Below, in pieces: positions 37,501 to 50,000 of a DNA stretch of 64,000 nucleotides. Location: positions 3,470,001-3,534,000 of the forward strand of contig NC_064238.1 in assembly GCF_023101765.2 (NCBI RefSeq), given 5' to 3'. The position numbers were made by a program, and so were the translations under genes. The notes beneath the pieces were generated by a model. That model saw nothing but the letters and a program-made list of their open reading frames with translations, did no database searches and was not told the origin of the DNA. Source of the stretch: Spodoptera frugiperda (taxonomy: Eukaryota > Arthropoda > Insecta > Lepidoptera > Noctuidae). Position 1 is the stretch's first letter; every line of letters starts with the position of its first letter.

Positions 37501-40500
37501 GAATTATAAATGTAGAAATGGTCATGTAAGGTCAAAGAAAGGTTAATAGTCTCCTATTTATGAGAAAGTTTTATATTTGCTCTATTACACTATTGTGTAA
37601 AACATAATACATAATATAAAAAAACATAAATTGGAAGCACAGGAACAACTACATCACACTACTGACTGACATTTTCTTAGTAAAACTAATTCATGACCAC
37701 AGTAAGACAAAAAAATTAAAATTTAAGTAGTTTGTAAGTGTTGAAGCCATAGAATGAAACTTTAATGTGCAGGAGTTGCAGCATCAGGCTCAACAGCAGG
37801 CGCTACTAGCTCAAGCTCAGGCCACTGTGAAACAGAAGATGCCGAGAGCCAGGGCATACAACAAGCCGCGGGGCCGCATGACAGCCTACGCATTCTTCGT
37901 ACAAACTTGCCGTGAAGAACACAAGAAGAAACATCCTGATGAAAATGTTGTCTTTGCTGCATTCTCAAAGAAGTGCGCTGAGAGATGGAATGTAAGTAGT
38001 TAATTGTTTTATATTCATCTTTTTTTATTCTGGCTTCAAATGCTAACTACCATCTTAAGAGATTTTCATTGTTATCATTGCAATTACAAACATACATAAC
38101 ATTCACACTTGGAAAATCATTCAGTGGATCACAAAGTATTGTCCGGGCGGTAATCGAACCTGCAACTCGTTGTCCAATTACTGCACCAACTGTACAAAAT
38201 CAGCAATGTACTTTGCTTTAAGTTTGACTGCATCATTACAAGTTGGTTTCCTTATTTACTAGGAAGGTTGACTTCCTATTTGCATAATATCAGTGTGTCT
38301 GCATTTACAAACATATGAAATTGGATTGAAGTTTACCATATGACAGTCTATAAAGGGGTGTCATCTCATCAGTTTACTATTCTTTCGAATAAGACATACA
38401 GACAATGTTCTAATAACATTCAATGTCTGACTGCCACCATGTTCAGAAAATATATCAAGGTAACATGACAATGTAAGACTAATTTTGAATCTAGTGTATA
38501 TTGAGATTATCTAGATATTACAGCATGAATTTACTGAGATTTTACAGGTTTCAACAAAACTGAACATGTTTCTACCTTTTACTCTGATAATAAACCATAA
38601 TGTCATACTTTGGCCATATTCTGTGTTGCTATATCGTATTGATTGTCAGTTTTATATGATCTGAAATATTGGCACAATATAAGTGTATTGAGTGCCAAAT
38701 ATACCTACATAAATAACTGAAATTCTCATACACCTGCAGAATTGCAAATGTTATAGTTTCTTGAGTATTTTACTTGCTTTACATCGGACACAATTTTAGA
38801 CTGTAATATTTATTAATAAAATTTCCCCAATAATGCTTTAACCGACCTGGAAATTAGTTTCGAGATCTTTTGCTCCACAGCCGCCACTTGCAATCCTCAA
38901 CTGTCTCCTCTGCTGTATTCCTCATGAAAAACATGGCGATTAATTAAGCATACAACAATAATTTATTTGTACCCCATCCGATGAACAACTTACTCAAAAT
39001 GATTTTTTCTTACCTTCAGACAATGTCAGAGAAGGAAAAGCAACGGTTCCATGAGATGGCTGAGCAGGATAAGAGACGGTTTGACCTGGAGATGCAGAAC
39101 TACGTGCCACCCAAGGACATGAAGGTGCGCGGACGCAAGCGGCAACAGATGAAGGACCCTAACGCGCCCAAGAGATCGCTGTGAGTTATGGTCATGAGTT
39201 TTTCTTTAACCCGGTTGTAATTTTTACACCCTGTGCTTTAAAAATGTTCCTTATGTTTCCTTTGAGCATGGTTGGGGTTCCCTAGCTGTATATTTGGCGC
39301 CTGTACATCATTACTTGAAACTAAGTTTGGATTTCGTTCCTTAGCACAGCCTTTCTAAATAATAGCACTTTTAGACTATGTATATAGAACGTAAATATAC
39401 AAAGAGTAAGAGTTTTGTACTCTGGCACAGTTATTTTAAACAATGGCAACTTAAAAATATGAAATTGCTATTACACCCCTTAAAACACATTGTTTCTATT
39501 TAATCAATGTTTATTAATATCAACAGATCAGCTTTCTTCTGGTTCTGCAATGATGAGCGTTCGAAGGTGAAGGCAAACAACCCGGAGTATACAATGGGTG
39601 ATATCGCCAAGGAGTTGGGCAGACGCTGGGCAGCCGCCGACCCCGAGACCAAGTCAAAGTACGAGAGTTTATCGGAGCAGGACAAGGCGAGATATGATAG
39701 GGTAAGTTTATCATTACTATTTTTATTTATTTCCAGTTATTCCCATGATCATCAGCTCCTGTTGATCACGCTGTTGTTTTATAGCCTATATATAACTGTC
39801 CTCGATAAATGGACCACCAAATTCTTCAGGTATATAGGTAATATGTATTAGTATAGCATAAATGTGTTTAAAACGTGGTCGTGTTTCCCTAAATATTTGT
39901 CAGTCTTCATAATAACTACCAAATTTTCTTTTGCACTACATCTCTAAAGTGTTTCCTATGAATCAACTTATCCTCCTCATTTTAATAGAAACAAAACGTT
40001 ACATTCGCATTGTCGTAGAAGTTATAAAATACATTAATAACCCGTGGTAGTACAATGGACTCTGGATCTCCTTAAAGTTTTTACAGGCGGATTAGATACC
40101 GCAATTATCAGAGAGTGCTGGACAAATGGAGTTTCTTGCTTGTTTTTCTCTATTAGAACCTACACTTCAGAACGAGCAACTAGTTTCACTGACGTACAGA
40201 CTCATAGACTATTATTTATTTGCTGACATTTCAAAAGTACCTTTAATGGTTTATTTGTCTTTGACTTTGGTGCTACCTGGTCGCTTTGCAAAAACATAAT
40301 CTTTCTATTTAAACTTATCTTTTCAAAATTTAATATTATTTGAGGTAGCTACCGTAAATTCACACTAGGAATTTCCAAATGTAACAAACGACGGTCCCTT
40401 ATACCTGCCGATCGGGCGGCAGGTGCGAATCATTTCTTTATGTGATAGCTACGTCTGGTCGAAATGAAAATAAAAAACCGGTCTCAATACCAAGATTTCT

Positions 40501-40864
40501 TTAATAAAGGCACGTTATATTTATGATGATACCTTCTTTCTGAATTTTATAACAAGATTTTTGTCCTAATAATATGGACTTAGTAAAGTTATGTTTGATA
40601 GAACACCTAAGGAATTCATAGTTTTTAGCGATATTATTTTAGATGTTTTCATTTAAATTAAATATTTAGTTACAAATAAATTCAACTAGACCAATTTATG
40701 TACTTAGGTGGACCGTATAATAGAGTTTGTATTAAATGTTAATGTGTTTCTAGGAGATGACGGCGTACAAGAAGGGTCCCCTGGCGCTGACGCAGCAGCA
40801 GGCGGCGGTGGTACCGGACGTGGACGAGGACGGCGACTTCGACGCCGAGGAGGAGTACAAGTGA
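34531..40864 (+). CDS. Dsp1: Dorsal switch protein 1 (two-HMG-box, HMGB family)
   Basis: Six exons: 34531-34842, 36915-37457, 37773-37991, 39020-39180, 39527-39701, 40754-40864. They total 1521 nt and encode 506 residues, with all phases compatible. In flies Dsp1 bends DNA, turns Dorsal into a repressor and helps recruit Polycomb proteins. Residues 1-104 are Gly/Ser/Asn-rich. Residues 105-305 are dominated by Gln, with an uninterrupted run of 20 Gln. HMG box A spans about 316-387 (KPRGRMTAYAFFVQTCREEH ... CAERWNTMSEKEKQRF). A basic linker VRGRKRQQMKDPNAPKR leads to box B, about 409-478 (SAFFWFCNDERSKVK ... MGDIAKELGRRWAAADPETK). The tail is short and acidic (VDEDGDFDAEEEYK). The boxes are HMGB-typical; the Gln-rich N-terminus is what marks Dsp1 rather than a short HmgD-type protein. 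A TTG six bases upstream is ignored in favour of the ATG at 34531. Confidence 0.95.
36420..36665. repeat. Interspersed repeat copy A (related to 48525-48775)
   Basis: It shares atgtagctatgctac, aagatgtaatagctaa-type, tccactgatactaagct and cacatctctggtggaaaagc blocks with the copy at 48525-48775. Inverted catagctta/tagct motifs suggest a MITE. It lies in the first Dsp1 coding intron. Confidence 0.8.
37176..37259 (+). repeat. CAG/CAA repeat encoding a polyglutamine run
   Basis: Seven Gln codons, one His, then 20 Gln codons in exon 2 of Dsp1. CAG and CAA are mixed, which lowers slippage. The reading frame is kept by the flanking Gln-rich coding sequence. Confidence 0.95.
38085..38200 (-). mobile_element. 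Degenerate tRNA-derived SINE copy
   Basis: It contains tacaaacatacataacattc, agtggatcacaaag, gggcggtaatcgaacctgca and ttactgcaccaactgt, matching the SINE at 26532-26727 with gaps. It is in a Dsp1 intron, antisense to the gene. Confidence 0.65.
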
Positions 40865-43800
40865 ACTCCCCCACACGCCGCGCTGAGATCCTGGCCGACA
40901 GCACAGCCATGGCAACAGTCCTCACACACCAAACTGTTCCTTGTGCACTAAATTTTAAAGTTTACCTTATAGCTACAGTCGACCCCTAACTTTGCCTACA
41001 ATTTTATATACTCGGATATTTTTATACAACGACTGGTCATTTGTACAGATATTCGATAGCGGACGACTGCTTCTCATATACCTAATAATATACCCTCGTG
41101 GAGGTCTCTATTTTTCGTTTGGAAGGTTTTGCCTGGCAAACATTGGTTTGCTCAGTGAGATCTCTGAAATTATAAGTATAATTTGTTGTTGTTTAGTCTA
41201 TGGTTAGTTTTCTGTTTCGACATTGTTTTTGTTGTCGAATATTCTAATTGTAGGTGCGATCATAAAGCGCAATCGTCGCGGTCACGCCGAGCGGCGGCGT
41301 GGCGGGCGATGCTTCGTCGAGCAACCTGTGAATTGTCTTTAGGATCGGGTTTCAAGGGGCCTTATAATTTGAATCATGTAACAGCAATAGTAAATATGTA
41401 CGGAACAAAATTAGGTTAAATGAGTCCATCGAAAGAAAATTAAAATTAAGTGGATAGTATTTGAAGTTAGAAAATTTAGATGTAAGTTTGAAGAGAGTGA
41501 GTGAGATTTTGTTATTCGTGATGAGAAAATGTATAGTAAATAAATTATATTCCTTTATTTACCTTAGATTATTTTATGTTATTCATATTTCTTTTACTTA
41601 TTAAGGTCTTGTTTAAATTAAAAAGATACTATAAAGACATTCGATGCGTTGTTTTGTGGCCATTTTATTTGATCATTATGTTGATCAGTAGAGAATTGTA
41701 AATTCTTGTTTAATGAAATTGTTTAGTCGCCGGATAGTCGTTTGGTTTTACCATTTTACATAGTAACGTATGTATCGTGTGTACAAAGAACTGCAAGGAC
41801 TGCTACCCGTGATAGTACTTAAATTTGTAGGTCCCATTACCGTCTATAGAGTAAATGCTAGATATTCCTACCTTTGCTTATTTGTATTGTTAAATGTCAT
41901 TTGACTGTTTTTATTTTTTCAAATGTTTGTTTTTGATGACGTCTTACACGATTAAGCAATTATTTAAGCAATTCCACGAAATTAGAACCGTGTCGTATTA
42001 AAGTCTAGTGGAAAGGAAAATGAGAAAAATATTTTAAGTCGTTCTTAGTGTAATAGGGGCGATATTGTTTTGATATTGATAAATGCTCACTGTACAAAAC
42101 AATATAGTGAATCTTTTACACAAATACTGGTCTTTGATTTTATTCATCCTTCCTAACACAACCCTTCCAACTTTACCAGATATTGGAGGCCCTGAAAAGG
42201 TGAAAATAAAACAAAAATACACAAAAAATCATTTGAAACATTTTATTTTATAAAAATAAACGTTTTGACGACAAATAGTTACAATATTCGGGGTCCTTAC
42301 GAATTCAACTCATAACAGAGTTCCCACAAGAAATGTTTCAAGACATTGTAAAAAATTCAGTTTTTACAAAAGTTACTTTTTATCTTAAAACATTAACAAC
42401 ATTACATTTTTCACATCTAATTCTAATAACGGTCGATCACTTTTCTTTTTTTACGTAATACCATTAATGGTTAAGAAAATAAATATTATTTTGAAAATGT
42501 AGGTACATTCAGCTACCAATTTTGATTAATACATACAAACAGCAACTGGTCTCACACACTGCTGTAATATTTGTAAAAGAAAACAATCCTCAAAGAATTA
42601 CGATTACAATATCTTACAATTATTCTCTACGAAAATTATATTTAATTAGGCACTCAGTGTACATGATTGGGAGAGGGAAAAGAGTTAATTTAATTATATC
42701 TCATTATTTGGAGTGGTTAATGTGCCCGGAGGTAACAACCAATCTACTGATTCAGTCAATAAATTGGTTGTCAAATAGCCAATCAATGTTGAGAAACATA
42801 GGCGTCGCGCCGGCAGAAAAATCTTGCAATATCTCAAAATTTTGAGGTCTTAATCAAAGATTCGATATTTTTTTAGTAATTTGTAATTAAGGGACAGGCT
42901 GGGAATGACTTTGACCTCAAACATATCTAGGGGTACTAGCTAAAATTAACCCAATTTTTCCATGCTCCTTGACTGACATCCCTATTAAAAAATATTATTT
43001 TCTAAATATTTGTGTAATCCTGCCGGCAGCGGCGTCCATGAATATGAATATAGATTGAATATCATTTGGGACGTGTTATATTGTCATCTCCTACATGCAG
43101 TACAAAAATCAAGTACCAAATCTCTATAAAAAAGTTTATACAACATAACAGCAGTGTGCACCGCAGATGAGTACGAACTCAGAGTGAAATAGTAGATTAA
43201 CACAGATTGCTAAGATTCCGAGTAGTTACAAACAAACTTAATTAATTTCGATTTCTTTCACAAAGGTGGTTGATGGCCTCCTGATTCCTCACTGTGTTCA
43301 CTGGTTACTCTCCAAAGACTTTGTTGGACGGTGAGCATGTGAATGTGTTATCTCAACAGGCAATGACTGATCCTTTATACAAATGGTTGTTTATCTAGGA
43401 AACACGATGGTTGATTACAGATGGATTCGCAGCGATGCGGGGCGCCACTAGTGCCACCCACGCCTAATCGAAGCACGGGGTCGTTCAAGTTTAATTTCAT
43501 GTACAATGCAATGTATTTCATACTCTAACTATAGTAAATAACCGAACATTTTATCGAAACGAGCATTGTGACTAGAGAAACTTAGATAATTAATTTACTG
43601 GAAACAGTTTATACACGTCTATTATGCTATTTCCAATTATTTTTTTAAATACACACATAATATTGTAATTGTCCGTACATTCCGTATACCGGGCTAATGA
43701 CAAAAGCTCGTTGAAACATAGTCTACATAATACCTATTCATATATGGCATACACAATTATAATTAATGATGTCTTTAACTAATATCACGAAACGCCGTTA

Positions 43801-44086
43801 TGCAAATCAAGTTTTTTACCTACGAGATCAATAATTTTATTACATCGTTTGGCGTAAACACTTCGTTCAGTACCGTTACAAAATGGGTAGTTCCATAAGA
43901 CGAGAGGGAAACAATCGAAACAAAGCGACAGTAAGGTGAAATACAATACATTATGTCCGTGTCAGATAGAAGGTAATACCCTGATTGTTCGAAGAAATTA
44001 TAAAAATAATCGATAGGCAGATAAACCGCGACTGGCCGTTCGTTCAGTTTGGTGTTCAAAGAAGATATTCCTAAGCGAAATGTTAT
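40865..44086. other. 3' UTRs and spacer between the convergent Dsp1 and TMTC3 genes
   Basis: Dsp1 3' UTR begins at 40865; AATAAA at 41539-41544 is a candidate signal. On the - strand tttatt at 43836-43841 is a candidate for TMTC3. No coding exon is supported. The open frame at 42522-42845 has no ATG at its start and no recognisable protein features. Confidence 0.55.
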
Positions 44087-47000
44087 TTACACGTCGGGTC
44101 GGGGTCGGAGTCTAGTACAGCGCGGTCGGCTATGAGTCGTCGGCCTCGTGCGGGTCGGGGGGCTGCTGCGGGATGTAGTTCCAGCGCGCGCGCACCTCGC
44201 TGGCGGCGCTAGTGTCGCCGGAGTCGGCGGCGTCGCCGTGTCGGCGGGGTGCGGCGCGCTGGGCGGCGAGGCGGCGGCGGCGGCGCGGCGCGCGCGTACT
44301 ACCGCTAGATGGCGCTGGATGTAGTGCTCGTGCGGCGCGAGCTGCGCGGCGCGCGCCAGGCAGGTCTCGGCGGCGGCGAGGCGGCCGCGCTCCACGGCCA
44401 CCACGCACAGGTTGTGCAGCGCCTGCACGTTGTCCGCCTCCAGCTCCAGGATGCGCCGGTAACACTGCGCACACAATACAAGCCTTGTTATTCAAACTAT
44501 TTCTAATCCAAATTTAACTTCGATAATCCAGTTTCATCGATAGCAAGGTCTGAAGAAACCTACATAATAAATGAAGCCGAATAAACGAATGTCCGATTTT
44601 CCATATTACCAATTTCTATTACTGCCATTATTCGTATAGGTACATATATATAAAGGTTATACACTATTACCGAGAAAAATAAATAAAGCTAGACTTGGTT
44701 AAATTTTACATAATGATCCTGAAGTTTGTTTTAAACATCAACGAATCTACTCACACTCTCAGCTGCATCTAAGTCTTTAACAGAATTGATGTAGATGTCT
44801 CCGAGCAGCACCAACGCCTTCACATGGTCGGGGTGATGCCTGACTAGCTGCTTTAGGAAGGGCGCAGCTTCCAATGGCCTCCGCCTGTCAGCTAGAAGTA
44901 GGGCGAGGTTGAAGAGTGCAGATCTGAAGTCTGGCTTCAGATGAACAGCTGCCCTGAACCATCGCTCTGCACATTCCGCGTCGCCCTCGTCCATACACAC
45001 CATGCCGAGGTTGAAGTGTACTCGCTCGTTTGTGGCTGGAGAATAAAAAATTTACAAATGTAAGACATGGTTACTTTGGAACTTTAAATATTGGTTTTCA
45101 TTCTATCGAGACTGAAGTTGAAATTGTCAGACTAATATTCTTCTAATATTCTATTTGTATTTAAGATCACACATTTTATTTTCTGAAAGGACAAGCGCAA
45201 TTTCTTGGTAAGTATTTTTGTAAGACAGGAGACAGACAAAAAGAAACACGGATAGACTACTAAATTTCTGAATGTCCAATCTCTAAATGATCCTAAAGTG
45301 ACAATAAGCAATAATTGTATTATATGTCCCTGTGGTATGTCCTTACCATCTTTATCAAGTAGTTTGAGTAGACGCTGCCTGGCCAGATGTCTCAGGTCAG
45401 CGGCGCCTAGTTCTTGTAACAGTATCGCGGAGTTGAGGAGAGCTTGTTCATGTTCGGGTTCCAACTCCAACGCTTTGTCTAGGTAGGCAAGCGCCTGGGA
45501 AGGCTTGCCTTGTTCTAGGAGGACTACTCCCAACTGGAAATAAAATGATTGCGTTAGATGATTTCTACTAAAAATAAGATACAATTCAATTTGATATGAA
45601 TTGATAGGTTTATAAGGACGATCTGATAATGATACTCACGTTATAGTAAATGTCAGGGTTCCCACTGTCATACAGCAACGCCCTTTCATAGACCTCCTGT
45701 GCCTCCTTCGTCCTATTTAATTTGATTAAAATATCTCCTCTATTTATGTAGGCCTGAGTGTAATCCGCTCGCATGCTTATAGCTTGTCTATACAGCATGT
45801 CTGCTTCTTCTAATCTTGTTGCGTTCTTTGAAATTAAGTTTGCAAGATTCAGGAACACATTTAAGTGGTTAGGAGCTATTCTTGCTTGGTATGATTCACC
45901 AGGCTTGGCTTTTGGAAGAAGAGATTTGGCTTTAACATAAGCGTCTTCTGCTTCCTGGTATCTTCCGAGATGGTTGTATGTCCTGCCTACGTTGATGTGT
46001 GCTCCAACATCGTCTGGTTGTACACTAACTGCTGTGTTGAAGAACTCTAGTGCTTCTGCGTACTTTCCTTCTGCTTCTAAGGCATGTCCTACGTTATTAT
46101 ACAATTTGGCGTTGTTGCGGTTTACCTGCAAAGATATTGACATTAGATACAGGAATGAAATTATATTTTCATCAAATATGATTCCTCTGTAAAATTCTCT
46201 TCAATTCCAACTTACCTTCAGTCCCGAAGCAAATATTGAATATTCAGTCTTCCAATCCCAATTCCTCATGTAAGTTTTAGCGCTGAATGCGAGGAGGAGA
46301 AATATGAGGGCGCTGGCGGCGAGTTTGGCTCGCCTCTTGGCCAGGAGTCGCCAGCCGTGGGCCACGAGGAGGCACCAGCCCATGGAAGGCATGTACAGAA
46401 CCCGCTCGGCAACCACGAAGCCCACGGGGAAGAATAAGTTGGATGCTGGTAGAAAAGGTAGGACGAGTAGCGCTAGACCCTGGAGATTGAGAAAAAAAGT
46501 TAGATAAAATGTACAGAAATAAATACCTCCAAATTATACTATGTATATTTGTGACGTAGTGTAACTATACATATTTTTGCAGTATTAACATTTTTTTTCT
46601 TTGACTATTAGGGTCCGTTCATATCCGACGTAAAATACGTCGAGCGTCTCATAGATCGCACTAACGTATCTTTAGTTGAGTGTGAATGGTCAACTGTTTT
46701 TCTAAGTTTTGGCGTTACGTGACGCATGTTCCGTCAGATATAAACAGACTCTTAAACTTATACCAAGCTCTCAGATTTTCAGGTGCTTTTAAATTTCTTT
46801 GTATTAGTACCTAATTTGATTCACATAAATATTTAACTTACCATAGACAGAGCAGAAGACCTAGTCCTCAAAGCATGTATAGTGGCTGCCACGATGATGA
46901 TGAAGAGCGTCAAAGTGGCAATGTTGCGAGGGTCACGCCAGCACTTGAGTAGTGCCACCGTGCCCATCGTCCAGTCGCAGCACAACGCTTCAGGTAGGGT

Positions 47001-50000
47001 CAGTAACCAGGCGTTCAGGGCTGGTAGGTAGGCGAAGGTTAGATGTCTGTGAAGAGAAGATTGCTAGTTGAATTTAAGGGTGTCTAGTCTAGGATTGGAG
47101 ATGAGCCCACGATTAAAATATAAAGTGTATAAACTATTGTCTGTATTTTAAGACGGCCTACAAGTGCGACTGCCGGACAAGGGGTTTTATCAGTGTTTCG
47201 AAAAATGTTCAGTGGTAGCACGGAGTCCTGAATTGGGCTCAGTATATGGCAATGGGCTCACCCCCTATTATATGAGTCTTATAACATAAATGATGAGAAG
47301 TGGGTGTACATTGTATAGCGGCATTACATGGCGTAATGTGCACTTCTGCTTTCCTACGGGGATAAAAGGCGTGACGTTGCAAAAAAAAGTTGTCTGTGTC
47401 TAACTAATTTTCATATCAATGTTTGGGATGGGTTTGGTCAAATGTTTTTGGTAAAATAATCCAGATTTAGTACAAAAACTAATAGATCTTACAGTAGCCA
47501 GACGAATTTATTACCCGACTCATAAAACAAAACGAACTGACACAATTTTGTCAAACAAAAAAGCCAACGATTTCTTAACAAACGATACAAACTCATGTTT
47601 TGTCTATTTAAGTGAATTTTGCCATAAGCCGAAAATCCTTGTCGTTGTTGAACAATAGCATCTGAACGAGTAAGGTCGTAAAATTAATGTGGTTTAGCTT
47701 GCGGCCGGCCGTTTCGCAGCTAGTGTGCTTGTCAAAGCCAATTATCCTTATTACTAGGCGATAAAGACACAGGCATCCTCGCTTGGCTATTAAACAAAAT
47801 ACGACTACGATATGTTCGCGAAAACGCAACTCTTTTGTTACAAAAGAAATGGCTTTAAAACTGTTATGGAGTATCATGTTATGTATGTCTGATTACTAAA
47901 ATAGTATTTGTTTACCTAACACCGTACCGTAAACTTTACAGCATAAAGTACTCATCGCAATAGATAATTAGGTATACATCGTCTAAAAGTTGTTTCCATG
48001 TTGGAATCACTAAGTAAAATGTGCGAATGACACATGAGAAAATGCACACATGAGAAAACAACATAAAACGCAAATAACAAAAAGAAACAAGAAAATGTTT
48101 ACTTTAATGAGAATAAACTCTTTCACAATTACCTTGCAGGCGGGGGTGCAGCTCCAGCAGGGTTGTCGAATCTCGTGAAGACTGGCAACTGCGCGCCCAT
48201 GACGTGCAGCCTGGCAGCGAGCAGTGCAAGCGTGGCGCAGCACACGGTGGCAACCCTACGGGCTGCCTCGCCGCACGCGCATCCCCAGCCAGAGCCTTTG
48301 CCCCACGCGTCAACCCACGACCAGCGGCTGATCCCCCCTGAACTTCGACGCTAGACAAACAAATTGGGAATTTAGAAAAGAAATAAAACAACAGAATAGA
48401 TAAAGATCGCTATTATACACATGATATTCGTTTGTTTAATATTCAAATACATTATATAATCATGGAAATTAAGATAGGCCTGTTAATTAAAATGCTATAA
48501 AAATACAATATACTTTTCCACCAAAGGTGTGATATGTAGCTATGCTACGAAGATGTAATAGCTAAACTGTGAAACTATGTGACCATTTCCACTGATACTA
48601 AGCTATGTAGCTGTGCGAGGAAGATGCGCAGTTCGAGTATGCGTATCGATAGTAGGGAAGCCATCCATAGCACGCATCTTTCCATAAAAAACATAGCTTA
48701 GCTAAGTCCTTTTACACCATCCACTTCAACGTATGCTACGTTGAAGTGGATGCACATCTCAGGTAGAAAAGCCCCCATAAATAGAAATAGAGACTAAAAT
48801 TTTAAAGCTTTAGTTCGTAGCTCAATTTTGTATTAAAATTTAAAACCATTGTAACGTGGTGGTTAAAATCCTGTGGTTCCGATTTTTGAAAAAACCGCAT
48901 GGAAAATTATACAAGCTTGTTATAATAAATCCCGGTTATGTTTTAATCCCGATATTATATCAATTGGCGGTTTTGGCTAGTGGGTTATATTAGACTTTGA
49001 CAAGTAAAGTCTTGTGACCTGGATAATTTACCTCGCTATGAGCAAATACGGTGAAAAATAATTAACTATATAGGTACTACCAATTTTCAGGACAGACTAA
49101 GAAACAGTATTTGCTGTTCACCAACCGCCTCGAAAACCGTATAGCGTGAGGAAGCACCTACTACCAAAATGACTAAAGTGCCACCTATCTCAGCTTAGGT
49201 GTTCCTTAAAATTTATAACGGGCGTCTTCAAAGATATATTCAAACAGCGTAAAAGACTTGTCTACTTGATAGACTCGCAACATTGTTCGAAAATAGTTGG
49301 GAAACTTTGTTCGTCTCTCGTGTAGTACATGCTGGTTGGTGCCACATAGTCTTTGGCATTTATCACAACTGCATATTGTAAAGTTTACTTTAGTAAATCG
49401 GTACTTAAAAATTGTGGTAGTTTTGGATGTTGGTGCAACTATTTTTATTATTATGTAAGACTGCTTGCATATTTTCTAACACTTATGACTGAGATTTCGA
49501 TCTTATGTTGGATAGCTTTGAAGTATGAAATCTTCAGAACCAAATCTAATCATCAAAAAGTTGTGTGAAAAACTACATATCATCTAGCTCATAAGGCCCC
49601 TTTTTCTTTTTAAGGTTATAGACTGAAGATTAGAACTAAAGAATAAAAATCCGGAACGCAAATCCATGCGAGACTCAATGTGTTTTCTATTGTGTCTATA
49701 CATATACGAGAAGTTAAACCACACATCTCAAGTATATATACTACTGTTACTTACTTTCTGTGCCACAAAGAGTTCGTAGACGACGCACACGCCGGTCACC
49801 GTGATGCCTTGCTCTTTGCACAGCATGGCCACTCCCACGCATGCTGTGCACGCCACCACGTAGCGCCAGTCTGGAAACGCCAATATCTTGTTAGTAATGA
49901 GGTTTATACATATCTACTTTTCTTATTTGTTCGTTTGTCTGTCTCGCATAAATAATAAATATTTTTTGCACGGAAAATAGGGATGCTGACGTGGTTTCAA

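Noticed and set aside
42522..42845. 107-residue open frame between Dsp1 and TMTC3
   Set aside because: It begins with TTG, has no motif or clear splice context, and lies in a probable 3' UTR or spacer.
44212..44517. Arg-rich + strand ORF opposite the TMTC3 last exon
   Set aside because: It is the antisense of GC-rich TPR coding sequence, with composition driven by CGG/GCG runs.
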